Position numbers and translations under genes: made by a program
Part shown: piece by piece, positions 52,779 to 60,747 of the stretch
Numbering within the stretch: the first letter of the stretch is position 1
How the letters are laid out: every line of letters begins with the position of its first letter
The notes under the pieces: generated by a model
What the model saw: the letters and a program-made list of their open reading frames with translations, nothing else
Databases searched by the model: none
Told to the model about the DNA's origin: nothing
Origin: JAMCRM01 sp035561075
Lineage (GTDB): Bacteria > Acidobacteriota > Terriglobia > Bryobacterales > Bryobacteraceae
Assembly (NCBI GenBank): GCA_035561075.1
Contig: DATMYF010000151.1
Span: 1 to 64,000 of the forward strand
Length of the DNA: 64,000 bases
Reading direction: 5' to 3'

Positions 52779-53318
52779 GTGCGATCCGCATTGTCAATTG
52801 CGCTCCTTGTGAGCTACGCCTTCACCCCTGCCTGCGCCCAACGGCCGGTTCCGGACGTGCGCTACGAGCCCTCATCGCCTGCGATCACCGCCGCGATGCT
52901 GAAATTGGCGAACGTCGGGAAGGGCGACCTGGTATACGATCTCGGCTGCGGGGACGGCCGCATCGTCATCGGTGCAGTGCGGGATTTCGGCGCGCGCGGG
53001 GTTTGCATCGACATCGACCCCCAGCGCATCAAGGAAGCCCGCGAGAATGCTCGCCAGGCGGGCATCGCGAACGGCATCCGGTTCCGCAACGAGGACCTCT
53101 TCAAAGCACAGTTCCGCGATGCAACCGTCGTGATGCTTTACCTGCAACCCCACCTGAATCTGAGGCTGCGGCCCAGGCTATGGAGCGAACTGAAGCCCGG
53201 CACCCGCATCGTCTCGCATTCCCACGATATGGGCGACTGGAAGCCGGAGAAGCAGATCGACGTGGAGGGCGACACCATTTACTTCTGGACCATCCCGGAC
53301 CGCCCGCCGGCGCACTAG
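52779..53318 (+). CDS. Secreted or membrane-anchored class I methyltransferase-like protein
   Basis: 179 residues from GTG 52779, with a signal-like N-terminus (VRSALSIALLVSYAFTPACA). The SAM motif VYDLGCGDGRIVIGA and the following VCIDIDPQRIKEARENARQAGI are clear, then ATVVMLYLQPHLNLRLRPRLWSELKPGTRIVSHSHDMGDW. A methyltransferase with an export signal is unusual but recurrent in this lineage. The upstream frame to 52728 is shadow, and the leaderless -10 supports the GTG. Confidence 0.82.
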   Translation: MRSALSIALLVSYAFTPACAQRPVPDVRYEPSSPAITAAMLKLANVGKGDLVYDLGCGDGRIVIGAVRDFGARGVCIDIDPQRIKEARENARQAGIANGIRFRNEDLFKAQFRDATVVMLYLQPHLNLRLRPRLWSELKPGTRIVSHSHDMGDWKPEKQIDVEGDTIYFWTIPDRPPAH

Positions 53319-53441
53319 CGGCCCTTTGATCCTGCTCGGCACTGGTCGGTCGTAAAGAAGCCACAGTGCTGTGGCGTAGAGCGTGAGGGCTTCCCCGTGA
53401 GCAGCTTGGCTGTGCTGCGATTGGAACAGCGTTGGCCTATA

Positions 53442-54176
53442 ATGGACCTTCCTGTGAAGCTCCGGGCACAACAGTCCCAGTGGGACCAACTTGGACGATC
53501 AGACCCCCTCTGGGCGATCATCACCGACCCGCGGCGGCGCAACGGCGGGTGGAATCTCGACGAGTTCTTCGCCACAGGGATGGTGGATGCGCGGCGGGCG
53601 ATGGAGTGGGTGGACGAGACCGGCTGCCCAGCGGCGCGCAACACGGCACTGGATTTTGGCTGTGGCGTCGGTCGTGTCACCCAGGCCTTGGGTGACTACT
53701 TCGAGCACGTCACTGGCGTGGATATCGCCCCCGCCATGCTGGACCTGGCCAGGCAATACAACCGCCGCGGTGAGCGATGCCGCTACGTACTGAATAATCA
53801 GAACCATCTCCGCGTTTTCGGCGACGCCTCATTCGACTTCATCCATTCCCGCATCACGCTACAGCACGTGCCGCGTCGCCACATCCGCTCGTACCTTCGC
53901 GAGTTCGTGAGAGTCCTTCGGCCCGGTGGTCTGATCGTCTTTCAACTTCCGGCCAAGCACCGCTACCGCGATATCAGCCACTTCCTGGTACACAACGTCT
54001 ATAAGGCCCTGGCTCGTAAGATTCTACGCGTGCCCACAGTCATGGAGATGTACCGATTGCCGCAGCAACAGGTTATCCGCACCCTGGAGGATTCGGGCGC
54101 TCGTGTCCTCCAGGTCCTGGACAACACGGGGCCGGATGAGGAATGGATCAGCCTGGAGTACCTCGCGACCCGATAG
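53442..54176 (+). CDS. Class I SAM-dependent methyltransferase
   Basis: 244 residues from ATG 53442. The Rossmann motif ALDFGCGVGRVTQALGDYF, VTGVDIAPAMLDLARQYN, FDFIHSRITLQHVPRRHIRSYLREFVRVLRPGGLIVFQLP are typical of motif I to III. The substrate is unknown. A TATAAT hexamer overlaps the ATG (53438-53443), so transcription may begin within the first codons and the true start could be GTG at 53454 (4 codons later). Confidence 0.87.
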   Translation: MDLPVKLRAQQSQWDQLGRSDPLWAIITDPRRRNGGWNLDEFFATGMVDARRAMEWVDETGCPAARNTALDFGCGVGRVTQALGDYFEHVTGVDIAPAMLDLARQYNRRGERCRYVLNNQNHLRVFGDASFDFIHSRITLQHVPRRHIRSYLREFVRVLRPGGLIVFQLPAKHRYRDISHFLVHNVYKALARKILRVPTVMEMYRLPQQQVIRTLEDSGARVLQVLDNTGPDEEWISLEYLATR

Positions 54177-54241
54177 CGATCCGGTTTTGAATCGCCGGGG
54201 GACGTGTCGGGCTGGACCATTCCGGAGTGCCCGCGGGCGCC

Positions 54242-55639
54242 CTAATCCCACGAGAGCTTCTGCTGCGTGGTTTTGCGCCACTCCCCGATAGGGGGCGCGC
54301 CGGACGCCCGGAAGTACTCCGCCAACTCCGCCTGCAGCGCATCGCGCTGTTTCGCGTAGGGTACCTCCGCCAGGACGTTGCGGGTCTCCCCGGGGTCGGC
54401 TTCAATATCGAACAGTTCGCAAGGGTAGCCGTCCGCGCGTTCCACGTATTTCATGTTTTCGGTCCGCACGGAACGCACGTAGGCGTATTCGAAGAACAGG
54501 CGGTTGCGCCACGCGGGTTTGCCACCACGGAGAAAAGCGGCGTAGCTGCGGCCGCGGCGCCGAGCGTCTTCGGGCGGCTGGATGCCCGCGTAATCGAGCA
54601 GCGTATCGAAGAAGTCGTAGCTCGACACCATGGCGTCTATCGATTGCCCCGACTGAATGCCCCGCGGATCGTTCCAGATGAGCGGCACGCGCAGCGATTC
54701 CTCGTACATATTGAACGGCGTGGTGCCGTTGCCCTTGCCCCACACCCCGTGGTGGCCGGCGTTCCAGCCCTGGTCCGCGGTGAACACCACCACGGTGTTA
54801 CGGCGAACCTTCAACTGCTCCAGTCGCGCGAGGACGCGCCCTACGTTGTGGTCCACGCCTGAGATCAGCGCGGAGTAGGCCTGCTTCGAAGCCCGGTTGC
54901 CGTGATGGCGCGCGAGACCCTTGTTCTGCCAGGCGTGTGCGGGGGGGTCCGGGAAACAGGGGAAGGCGGCGTCGGCGTACGGCAGGCGGTCGCGCTCGGG
55001 CTGGAAGTCGTACGGCGTATGGGGCGCGTAGAAAGGCACGAAAAGGCCGAACGGCTCCTTGTGATGGCGGTCCAGGAAGTCGAGGGCGAAGTCCGTCTGG
55101 ACATCCGTCTTGAAGCCCGGGACGCGCCGTGTGACGCCGTTGTGGACGAACTCGCAATCCCGGTATGGCCCGCCGCCGCCGGGCACCGTGGCCCACCAGC
55201 GGAAGCCCGCCTGCGCCTGGTCATCCTGCCCCATGTGCCACTTCCCGCACATCCCCAGGGTGTAGCCGGCGTTGGCCAGCACCTCGGACCACGTGCGATG
55301 CCCGTCCAGCCAGCGGCGCGTCGCGGGGCCGAAGCTATCCAGTGGGATAAGCCAGTCCTGCACTCCATGCTGCGAGGGCAAGAGCCCGGTCATGTAGGTC
55401 ATGCGGCTCGGCGAGCACACGGGCGTGGCTGCGAAAGCGCGGGTGAAACGTGCCCCTGTGGCTGCCAGACGGTCGATATGGGGCGTCTGGATAGAGCCGC
55501 AGCCATAGGCGCCGGTTGCCCACGCGCCGTGATCGTCGGTCATGAACACAACGATGTTGGGCCGCCGCCGCGCGGCCTGCGCGGTTCGGATAAAGGGGAC
55601 CGCCGCGGCGCCGAGGAAACGCCTTCTGTTGAGCGCCAT
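54242..55639 (-). CDS. Sulfatase (formylglycine-dependent, Tat-exported)
   Basis: 465 residues from the ATG at 55637-55639. Tat signal RRRFLGAAAVP (5-15). PNIVVFMTDDHGAW holds the metal-binding Asp pair; Cys75 in CSPSR (75-79) is the residue that becomes formylglycine. VKDHGYGC-type repeats and GMCGKWHMGQ are family features. It hydrolyses sulfate esters, probably of polysaccharide or choline type. No sulfatase-maturating enzyme is in the window. Only 21 nt separate it from the divergent glycosyltransferase gene. Confidence 0.93.
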   Translation of the reverse strand: MALNRRRFLGAAAVPFIRTAQAARRRPNIVVFMTDDHGAWATGAYGCGSIQTPHIDRLAATGARFTRAFAATPVCSPSRMTYMTGLLPSQHGVQDWLIPLDSFGPATRRWLDGHRTWSEVLANAGYTLGMCGKWHMGQDDQAQAGFRWWATVPGGGGPYRDCEFVHNGVTRRVPGFKTDVQTDFALDFLDRHHKEPFGLFVPFYAPHTPYDFQPERDRLPYADAAFPCFPDPPAHAWQNKGLARHHGNRASKQAYSALISGVDHNVGRVLARLEQLKVRRNTVVVFTADQGWNAGHHGVWGKGNGTTPFNMYEESLRVPLIWNDPRGIQSGQSIDAMVSSYDFFDTLLDYAGIQPPEDARRRGRSYAAFLRGGKPAWRNRLFFEYAYVRSVRTENMKYVERADGYPCELFDIEADPGETRNVLAEVPYAKQRDALQAELAEYFRASGAPPIGEWRKTTQQKLSWD

Positions 55640-55649
55640 GCCCCCACAG

Positions 55650-55655
55650 TACACT
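55650..55655 (+). promoter_or_regulatory. -10 hexamer TACACT for the glycosyltransferase pair
   Basis: TACACT ends 5 nt before the GTG at 55661 within the 21-nt divergent spacer. The box is palindromic in part (AGTACACT reads AGTGTACT on the other strand), so one site may serve both directions. Confidence 0.4.
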
Positions 55656-55660
55656 ATGGT

Positions 55661-56827
55661 GTGGACTTTTCGCGCCGCGACATCGCCGGCACCGTTGCGG
55701 CAGGCACGATTGCCGCCAAATCCGCGCTTGCATCCGCGCGCGTGCTAGCGGACTCCTTCCGGCAGTACCACCCGGACATCCCCTTCTACGTGCTGCTGGC
55801 CGACGAGGTCGATGGCTGCTTCGACCCTGCCCGCGAGTCCTTCCGCCTGGTGCGGCTGGCCGAGTTGCCGATTCCCGCCTTCGACCGCTTCCGCTTCCAT
55901 TACACCCCGCAGGAGCTGAGCTACGCGGCTACGCCGTACCTGCTCACGTGGCTGCTGGACCAGGGTTTCGATGCCGCCATCTTCCTCAAGCAGGAGAGTC
56001 TGGTGATGGGGGATATGGCGCCGGTTCTCGTGGAACTGGAGCGCCATCCGGTCCTCCTCACCCCGCACCTGCTAGAGCCGCCCGAAACCGGCGACCCGGT
56101 GGCGCGCGAGTTGAATATTCTGCTTTCCGGCGTCTACAACAACGGCTTCGCGGCGTTCGTCGGCACCGCCGAGGCGCGCTGCTTCCTGGCCTGGTGGCAG
56201 GAGCGCCTATGGAGCCACTGCGTCCGCGACGTCGCCGCGGGCATGCACTTCGAGCAGCGCTGGCTGGACTTCGCCCCCGCCTTCGTCGATAACGTCGGAA
56301 TCGTTCGCGACTCCGGGATGAATGTGGCCCACTGGAACCTGCCGGAGCGTAGCGCCGCAAACGTCCGACTGTTCCGCTTCAGTGGCTTCGATCCGGAACA
56401 CCCGGAACGAGCGACGCGCTACTCCCCGCGGCTCACCATGGCGAATCTCGGGCCGGCCGCCGAGGCGTATCGCTGGTACCTGTCGCTCCTCGAAGCGGCC
56501 GGCTGGCAGGAAACCAGGTCCTGGCCTTATAGCTACGGCTGCTTCGACAACGGCGAGCCCATCCCCGATGTAGCGCGTAGCATCCTGCGGGAAATGGGAG
56601 GCGACGCGGAGTGCTTCGGCAACCCCTTCTGCACCTCCACCCGCGGCAGTTACTTCGGCTGGCTCCACGAGCCTGTGGCTAAGGGCGTGCCGCGCCTGTG
56701 GCATCTGGTCCACGGCACCCGGCCCGATCTCCAGCGGGTTTTTCCGGACCCGCTTGGGAAGCATCGGCGTAAGTTCGTGCGCTGGATCGCTCAACATGGC
56801 CGGCGGGAGTATGGTCTCGATGAATAG
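55661..56827 (+). CDS. Glycosyltransferase-like protein, DxD motif lost (paralog A)
   Basis: 388 residues, GTG start in frame with the leaderless -10; the open frame back to 54902 is antisense to the sulfatase. It aligns throughout with paralog B: ARVLADSFRQYHPDIPFYVLLADEVDGCFDP, SYAATPYLL, ELNILLSGVYNNGFAAFVG, HFEQRWLDFAPAFVDNVGIVRDSGMNVAHWNLPER, RLFRFSGFDPEHPERATRYS. The sugar-nucleotide metal motif is absent: where B has YLDPDMLVMGD, A has FLKQESLVMGD (K110-Q111-E112). It may be catalytically inactive, a partner for B, or metal-independent. Its stop overlaps the start of B by 8 nt. Confidence 0.82.
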   Translation: MDFSRRDIAGTVAAGTIAAKSALASARVLADSFRQYHPDIPFYVLLADEVDGCFDPARESFRLVRLAELPIPAFDRFRFHYTPQELSYAATPYLLTWLLDQGFDAAIFLKQESLVMGDMAPVLVELERHPVLLTPHLLEPPETGDPVARELNILLSGVYNNGFAAFVGTAEARCFLAWWQERLWSHCVRDVAAGMHFEQRWLDFAPAFVDNVGIVRDSGMNVAHWNLPERSAANVRLFRFSGFDPEHPERATRYSPRLTMANLGPAAEAYRWYLSLLEAAGWQETRSWPYSYGCFDNGEPIPDVARSILREMGGDAECFGNPFCTSTRGSYFGWLHEPVAKGVPRLWHLVHGTRPDLQRVFPDPLGKHRRKFVRWIAQHGRREYGLDE

Positions 56828-57986
56828 CTTGGCCGTCGCGACCGTTGTCGCGAAGAACTATCTCTCATTCGCGCGCGTGCTGGCGGATTCCTTCCTCGCG
56901 CGCCATCCCGGCGTGCCGTTTTACGTGCTGCTGGCGGACGAGGTTGAGGGTTCTTTTGACCCCGCCTGCGAACCGTTCCGATTGCTGACCTTGGCGGACT
57001 TGGCGATCCCGCAGCCGGAGCGCTTCCGCTTTCGCTACTCCCGCCGCCAGGTGGCGGTAGCCTCCAAGCCGTACCTTTTGGAACACCTGCTCGACCGCGG
57101 CTTTGCGTCCGCGCTATACCTGGATCCCGACATGCTGGTGATGGGCGACCTTTCCCCAATGATCGAGCAGGCCCTGCGGCACCCGGCGATTGTAACGCCG
57201 CACCTGATCGCTCCTGCTTCTGGCCATGGCGGTGTCGGGCGCGAGTTGAACATTCTCCAGTGCGGCACTTTCAACGGAGGCGTTCTGGGCTTCTCCGATA
57301 CACCGGCCGCGCGGCGTTTTTTAGGCTGGTGGCGGGAACGGCTGTACGGGGAGTGCCGCTACGAGATCACCCAGGGGCTCTATTACGACCAGCGCTGGCT
57401 CGACCTGTTACCGGCTTTCGTGGACGGGGCGAAAGTGGTGCGGGACCCCGGCTGCAACATCGCTTACTGGAACCTGATGGAGCGCGAGGTGCGGATCGAC
57501 GGTGATGCCGTCCTGGTGAATGGCCGGCCCGCGCGCTTCTTCCACTTCAGCGGCTTCGACCCGCTGCGGCCGGATCGCGTTACGAAGTACCGCCCCGAAC
57601 TGGCGACGGCCGATCTCGGCCCCGCCGCGCGAATTTACGAGCACTACGCCGCGCTGATCAACGGCGCTGGGTACACCCAAATAGTCGCCTGGCCCTATCG
57701 ATACGGCACATTCGACAACGGCGTGCCTATCCCGGAGATCGCCCGGCAATTCTACGACAGCCTGGCAGACGACGCCGCCGGGTTCGGCGACCCGTTCCAG
57801 ACGGAACCGCCCGGCAGCTTCTTCCGCTGGCTGAACGAGCCCGTACCTTTCGACGGCACGCGGCTGTGGCGTTTCATTCACGAATCCCGGCCCGACCTCG
57901 AAGCCATCCACGGTGCCGCGTTTCTCGAGTGGGCCGTTCGGCACGGCGCCGCTGAATTCGGAATACCTGACGCACTCCTGCCTTAA
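56820..57986 (+). CDS. Glycosyltransferase with DxD motif (paralog B)
   Basis: 388 residues from ATG 56820, behind GGGAG; ATG 56811 is also in frame but too close to that site. The N-terminal nucleotide-sugar domain includes SFARVLADSFLARHPGVPFYVLLADEVEGSFDP, ASKPYLLEHLLDRGFASALYLDPDMLV with the metal-binding D102-P-D104, FNGGVLGFSDTPAARRFLGWWRERL and YYDQRWLDLLPAFVDG. The fold looks GT-A like; the donor and acceptor are unknown. Same length as paralog A, with which it is translationally coupled by overlap. The following gap 57987-58102 holds no recognised gene or terminator. Confidence 0.86.
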   Translation: MNSLAVATVVAKNYLSFARVLADSFLARHPGVPFYVLLADEVEGSFDPACEPFRLLTLADLAIPQPERFRFRYSRRQVAVASKPYLLEHLLDRGFASALYLDPDMLVMGDLSPMIEQALRHPAIVTPHLIAPASGHGGVGRELNILQCGTFNGGVLGFSDTPAARRFLGWWRERLYGECRYEITQGLYYDQRWLDLLPAFVDGAKVVRDPGCNIAYWNLMEREVRIDGDAVLVNGRPARFFHFSGFDPLRPDRVTKYRPELATADLGPAARIYEHYAALINGAGYTQIVAWPYRYGTFDNGVPIPEIARQFYDSLADDAAGFGDPFQTEPPGSFFRWLNEPVPFDGTRLWRFIHESRPDLEAIHGAAFLEWAVRHGAAEFGIPDALLP

Positions 57987-58102
57987 CGAGGGCTGGCTAT
58001 CCGCCCGGAGAGACCGTTACCATGTGGCAGGTGGATCTCGCCGGGCTGATCGGCTTTACACGCATCGAGGAAGACGTATGAGGTGGCCGCGGATCCCGGC
58101 GG

Positions 58103-58828
58103 CTACTGCAGGGCCGTGGCCACTTCCTCGATAGCCTTGAAGCACTCCCGCAGCCACGTGCGGCAGTAACGCCGTTCGGTGTAGCCGAAGTTGCCATTGG
58201 GCGCCTCGGCGAAGGCGGAAAACGAGATGCTGGCGCGGTCCACGGACTGGTATACGGTGCCGTCGAGCACCGGGAAATCGATCTCCCGCGCACCTACCGC
58301 GAGCAGGTCCTGCCGGACGTTCGACTGGTCGTAGACGTCGAACTTGCCGGCTACCCCGAAGTTCCTGACGATAACGTAGCTCACCTCGCGGCCGAGCGCG
58401 CCGAAGCACTCCTTCAGGTGTCCGACGCTGTCCACCGCGCCGCCGAGCACGTAGACGACAGTGATACCGAGCCGTCCCCCTTCGGCTTCCTCGAGCGCAC
58501 CGCCACGATAAAGCCAGTTCTTTACTTCCTCACCGGAGCGCGCCCCGAGATCGACCAGGGCGATACGCTTACCGCCGCCCTCCATGACGTAGTCGAGAAC
58601 CGGCGCGATGGTGGCGGCGTTGCTCACGTCCACCGGGGCGGTTTCGCCGGGATGGAAGCGCAGCAGTTGTCCGTTGGCACCTTCGGCGTCAAACGCGCGG
58701 AACGTCGTGTCGCGCGAGTTCAGGAAGTCGGCGATGACCCGCGCCACCGTGGTCTTACCCACGCCTCCCTTTTCGCCGTGCGTCAGGATGAGCCGCGGCT
58801 TCTCGTGCATGGTCTTTTTATCGGGCAT
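58103..58828 (-). CDS. ParA/MobD-like P-loop ATPase
   Basis: 241 residues. The deviant Walker A GEKGGVGKTT (18-27) marks the ParA/MinD superfamily. RAFDAEGANGQLLRF, RIALVDLGARSGEEVKNWL and VVYVLGGAVDSVGHLKECF are typical of the MobD-like branch found in mobilisation or transfer loci. There is no relaxase, ParB, conjugation gene or replication origin near it. The role here may be positioning of some cargo, or it is a mobile element relic. It lies 2 nt after the HTH-like partner gene. Confidence 0.85.
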   Translation of the reverse strand: MPDKKTMHEKPRLILTHGEKGGVGKTTVARVIADFLNSRDTTFRAFDAEGANGQLLRFHPGETAPVDVSNAATIAPVLDYVMEGGGKRIALVDLGARSGEEVKNWLYRGGALEEAEGGRLGITVVYVLGGAVDSVGHLKECFGALGREVSYVIVRNFGVAGKFDVYDQSNVRQDLLAVGAREIDFPVLDGTVYQSVDRASISFSAFAEAPNGNFGYTERRYCRTWLRECFKAIEEVATALQ

Positions 58829-58830
58829 GA

Positions 58831-59208
58831 TTACAATTCCTCGATTCTGGAAAATGGATGAGATCTGTCGGGGCGCTTCCCCGCGTTCGTTGCGCTGCCG
58901 TTGAGCAGCGTCCGGCGGGCCGAAGGCGTAAGCAGGGCCAGGATCCGGATAGCCGCCGGGATCCAGCCCGGGACAGGTATCCGCTCCTCAATCCAGTCTT
59001 CGACCTCTTGGCGTCCCACGCCCGCGGCTTTGGCAAAATCACCCGCTGACAAGCCCGCCCTGGCGATTTCCACGCGCAGTGCGGCCCCTGCCATCGCACC
59101 CGGACCTCCGGGGGCGGACCCGTTGCGAGAGCGCAACGCCAGAATGCCGGCTTCCAGGGCATCCAGGATTTCGGTCGTCGTCAACTTCGGTGCACACGGG
59201 TTCCCCAT
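58831..59208 (-). CDS. HTH-domain protein paired with the ParA-like ATPase
   Basis: 125 residues. A helix-turn-helix is readable in LRVEIARAGLSAGDFAKAAGVGRQEVEDWIEERIPVPGWI (about 45-84), similar to XRE-type domains. The remaining sequence is alanine-rich and helical. It ends 2 nt before the ATPase gene, suggesting the two function together; the HTH protein could bind a DNA site that the ATPase acts on, as ParB does for ParA, but it has no ParB similarity. Confidence 0.72.
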   Translation of the reverse strand: MGNPCAPKLTTTEILDALEAGILALRSRNGSAPGGPGAMAGAALRVEIARAGLSAGDFAKAAGVGRQEVEDWIEERIPVPGWIPAAIRILALLTPSARRTLLNGSATNAGKRPDRSHPFSRIEEL

Positions 59209-59309
59209 CGGCTGCGCGGGAAATCTGATGGTCGAATCTGGAGTTTGGACCCCCCGCTATTGTAACGCTCCGGGGCGGAACCGCACTACTCCTCCCGCAG
59301 CGTTCGCGG

Positions 59310-59599
59310 CTAAAAGATTTCCCGGGCCTTGGCGCCGAAAACCCCGTCAATGGGCGTCAGCCGGTAACGATACCGCCGGGGCTCGCTGCTATCGATACGG
59401 TACGGCGCCATGGGGTACGCATTGGCGCCCCAACTGTCGATTCCCCCTACACCCATCTGATTCCAGTCCAGGTTGAGGAAGACCCGCGGGTCACGCTGCG
59501 TTTCGCCGTCCCGGAGTGTAGCACCGCCGTGTCGTGCCACTCGGGCTGTTGCGCGGCTGCCGCCGCGGTCACGAGGATGGCAAAGACGCAAAATCGCAT
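59310..59599 (-). pseudogene. GH2 beta-galactosidase relic with internal deletion
   Basis: Both ends of a GH2 enzyme remain with the middle missing. From the ATG at 59597-59599 the sequence reads MRFCVFAILVTAAAAAQQ (signal peptide), then PEWHDTAVLHSGT, like the opening of secreted beta-galactosidases. About 120 nt in, the matching frame changes and gives VFLNLDWNQMGVGGIDSWGA and YRYRLTP, the hallmark C-terminus of the family, ending in TAG at 59310. Around 3 kb has probably been lost with a frameshift at the junction. It covers most of the gap 59209-59714. Confidence 0.65.
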
Positions 59600-59676
59600 C
59601 AGTTACGACCATAGCGCTATCCGTCTCGGACCCGTGAGCGCAACTCGTCCGGTATTTTGGACGTTCGGATGGATGC

Positions 59677-59708
59677 GCGCCCGTTTATAATGTGCGCCCG
59701 TTTATAAT
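59677..59708 (+). repeat. Tandemly doubled promoter -10 segment
   Basis: GCGCCCGTTTATAAT occurs at 59677-59691 and 59694-59708 (17-bp period). Each copy carries a perfect TATAAT (59686-59691 and 59703-59708). The second ends 6 nt before the ATG at 59715, the leaderless spacing. Confidence 0.75.
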
Positions 59709-59714
59709 CTGTCC

Positions 59715-60662
59715 ATGACGGAGTTCCGGATTCGGGGGATTGTCCCGGTTGTACCCACGCCGTTCGCTGAGGATGGGAGCATCGATCATGAGAGCCTGCG
59801 TGGATTGATCGAGTTTGCCTGGCGGGCGGGGTTATGCGCGGTCTGCCTGCCGGCATATGCCAGCGAGTTCTACAAGCTGGCCGAGAAGGAGCGGGAGGAG
59901 GCCTTGGGCACCGCCATCGATGCGGGGCGCGGCCGCATCCCCGTAATAGCGCAGGTGAATCATCCGTCGCTACGCCTGGCCCGCGAGGCGGCTGTGCGTG
60001 CGGCCGGGATGGGCGCGACTGCTGTCAACATCGGGACCCCGCGGTTGTTCGCCCTCGGGGAGCGCGACCTGCGCCGCTACTTCGACGGCATCCTCCGCGC
60101 CGTGGACCTGCCCGTCGTCATTCAGGATTTCAACCCCGGGGGCGCCACCATTGGGGCGGAGTTCGTGGCCGCGCTTCATCGGGCGCACCCCCATTTCCGC
60201 TACGTCAAACTCGAAGAGGCGCTAATGGCCGCCAAGGCGGCGCGCATCGTCGAGGCCACCGGCGGAGAGGTGGGGGTGATTGAAGGCTGGGGCGGTATGT
60301 ACCTGCTGGAACTGCTGCCTGCCGGCATCTGCGGTGTAATGCCCGGGCTGGCTGTAGCGGACTTGCTCGACCGCGTTTTCAAGTTAGCCTCCAGCGGCGA
60401 CCGGCTGGGTGCTTACAGCGCTTTCCGCGGGGTGCTGCCGCAGATCGTCTTCAGCCTGCAGAACCTCGAGCTGTTTCATCACGCCGAGAAGATGCTGCTC
60501 GAAGCCCGCGGACTGCTGCGGGCCACTGCTGTCCGGGAATCCACGCTGGAACTGGGCCCCTACGACCTCGCGCATATCCGCTTCCTGAATAGCCGCGTAT
60601 TGGAGTTGCTTGACGAACTGGGGCTGCCCCGCAACCCGCTATCGGCCGGGCAGCCTGCCTGA
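59715..60662 (+). CDS. DHDPS/NAL-family aldolase or dehydratase
   Basis: 315-residue TIM barrel of the dihydrodipicolinate synthase family. PVVPTPFAEDGSIDHESLRGLIEF is the classic N-terminus, and Lys165 in RYVKLEEA is the Schiff-base lysine. The usual GTTGE loop is replaced by AYASEF, and the usual catalytic Tyr position (YNxP) reads DFNP, so it is not a true DapA. It more likely acts on a sugar acid or keto acid. It is followed by an IclR regulator and a Gfo/Idh oxidoreductase, fitting a catabolic locus. Confidence 0.88.
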   Translation: MTEFRIRGIVPVVPTPFAEDGSIDHESLRGLIEFAWRAGLCAVCLPAYASEFYKLAEKEREEALGTAIDAGRGRIPVIAQVNHPSLRLAREAAVRAAGMGATAVNIGTPRLFALGERDLRRYFDGILRAVDLPVVIQDFNPGGATIGAEFVAALHRAHPHFRYVKLEEALMAAKAARIVEATGGEVGVIEGWGGMYLLELLPAGICGVMPGLAVADLLDRVFKLASSGDRLGAYSAFRGVLPQIVFSLQNLELFHHAEKMLLEARGLLRATAVRESTLELGPYDLAHIRFLNSRVLELLDELGLPRNPLSAGQPA

Positions 60663-60668
60663 GTCGGT

Positions 60669-60706
60669 AGCCTGCCGAGTTAGCAGCCTGCCGAGTTAGC
60701 AGCCTG
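60669..60706 (+). repeat. 16-bp tandem repeat upstream of the IclR gene
   Basis: AGCCTGCCGAGTTAGC at 60669-60684 and 60685-60700, followed by a partial third copy (AGCCTG, 60701-60706). The -10 hexamer TACAAT of the iclR-type gene (60708-60713) follows at once. Confidence 0.8.
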
Positions 60707-60747
60707 ATACAATGCCTCATCGTCCGGTATTCTGAACGGAGAGCGTT

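Noticed and set aside
54902..55660. N-terminal extension of glycosyltransferase A
   Set aside because: This part is antisense to the sulfatase; the leaderless GTG at 55661 gives the same length as paralog B.
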